The position numbers and the translations under genes are program-made. A stretch of DNA of 6,472 nt from Ardenticatenales bacterium (lineage in GTDB: Bacteria; Chloroflexota; Anaerolineae; Ardenticatenales; Ardenticatenaceae). Under the pieces are notes generated by a model. That model made no database searches. It was not told the DNA's origin and worked only from the letters and a program-made list of their open reading frames with translations. The DNA lies in NCBI GenBank assembly GCA_013812995.1, contig JACCSL010000535.1:1-6472 (forward strand), written 5' to 3'. Below are positions 6,397 to 6,472 of the stretch, one piece after another (positions within the stretch are counted from its first letter, which is position 1; every line of letters starts with the position of its first letter).

Positions 6397-6420
6397 GATG
6401 GCAATCTGCGGATTGCTATC
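6397..6420. promoter_or_regulatory. Palindrome, candidate operator
   Basis: GATGGCAATC (6397-6406) and GATTGCTATC (6411-6420) are complementary at 9 of 10 positions around a TGCG centre. One arm contains the GATAGCA 7-mer that recurs at 6324-6330 and 6246-6252. Dyads of this size upstream of a gene are typical of dimeric regulator sites; which regulator is unknown. It could equally fold as a hairpin in RNA. Confidence 0.45.
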
Positions 6421-6472
6421 GGATAAGACCACACATCGGCCAGGGGGTGGGGAGCTTTCAAGGGTAGGTTTT

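Noticed and set aside
6232..6432. N-terminal extension of the cyclase by 67 codons
   Set aside because: The added residues are low-complexity and encoded by the hairpin and palindromes; the ATG at 6231 has a good ribosome site and opens directly into the usual N-terminal helix of such cyclases.

Overview
The window (6,472 bases, GC-rich genes with more AT-rich gaps) holds two large protein-coding genes in convergent orientation. Both encode long multidomain proteins. The right-hand gene has the cyclase-ATPase-TPR layout, with an EDLHWAD Walker B and a GNPFYVEE motif, that is abundant in large-genome soil Chloroflexota (Ktedonobacterales-like) and is also found in some proteobacteria and actinobacteria. 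I infer a Chloroflexota-like bacterium with moderate confidence. No rRNA, tRNA or CRISPR is visible.

Layout. Positions 1-154 are non-coding: a GC-rich purine-rich patch with a GGGAGAGGG motif repeated 31 bp apart, then an AT-rich leader. Positions 155-2539 (+) encode a 794-residue three-part membrane protein: a PAP2 lipid phosphatase, a cytosolic protein-kinase-like domain, and a flippase-like module of the lysylphosphatidylglycerol-synthase transmembrane type (UPF0104). Positions 2540-2862 are the gap between the two stop codons. It is almost filled by a 282-bp segment bounded by 38-bp imperfect inverted repeats (28 of 38 positions identical), which looks like a miniature inverted-repeat element or a decayed IS. 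Positions 2863-6231 (-) encode a 1,122-residue class III nucleotide cyclase fused to a STAND-type ATPase and TPR repeats. Positions 6232-6472 are its upstream region. This contains a long hairpin, a second palindrome and three exact copies of the 7-mer GATAGCA (two on one strand, one on the other), so it looks strongly regulated.

How the genes relate. They are convergent, so they do not share an operon, and nothing in the sequence shows a functional link. The first is predicted to act at the membrane on polyprenyl or glycero-phospholipids. The second is predicted to be a cytoplasmic signalling enzyme making cAMP (or cGMP) under control of an ATP-driven sensor and TPR scaffold. The most original observations are the intact three-domain lipid protein, the TIR-bounded element between the stops, and the GATAGCA/hairpin leader of the cyclase gene, which could form two mutually exclusive RNA structures next to the ribosome binding site.
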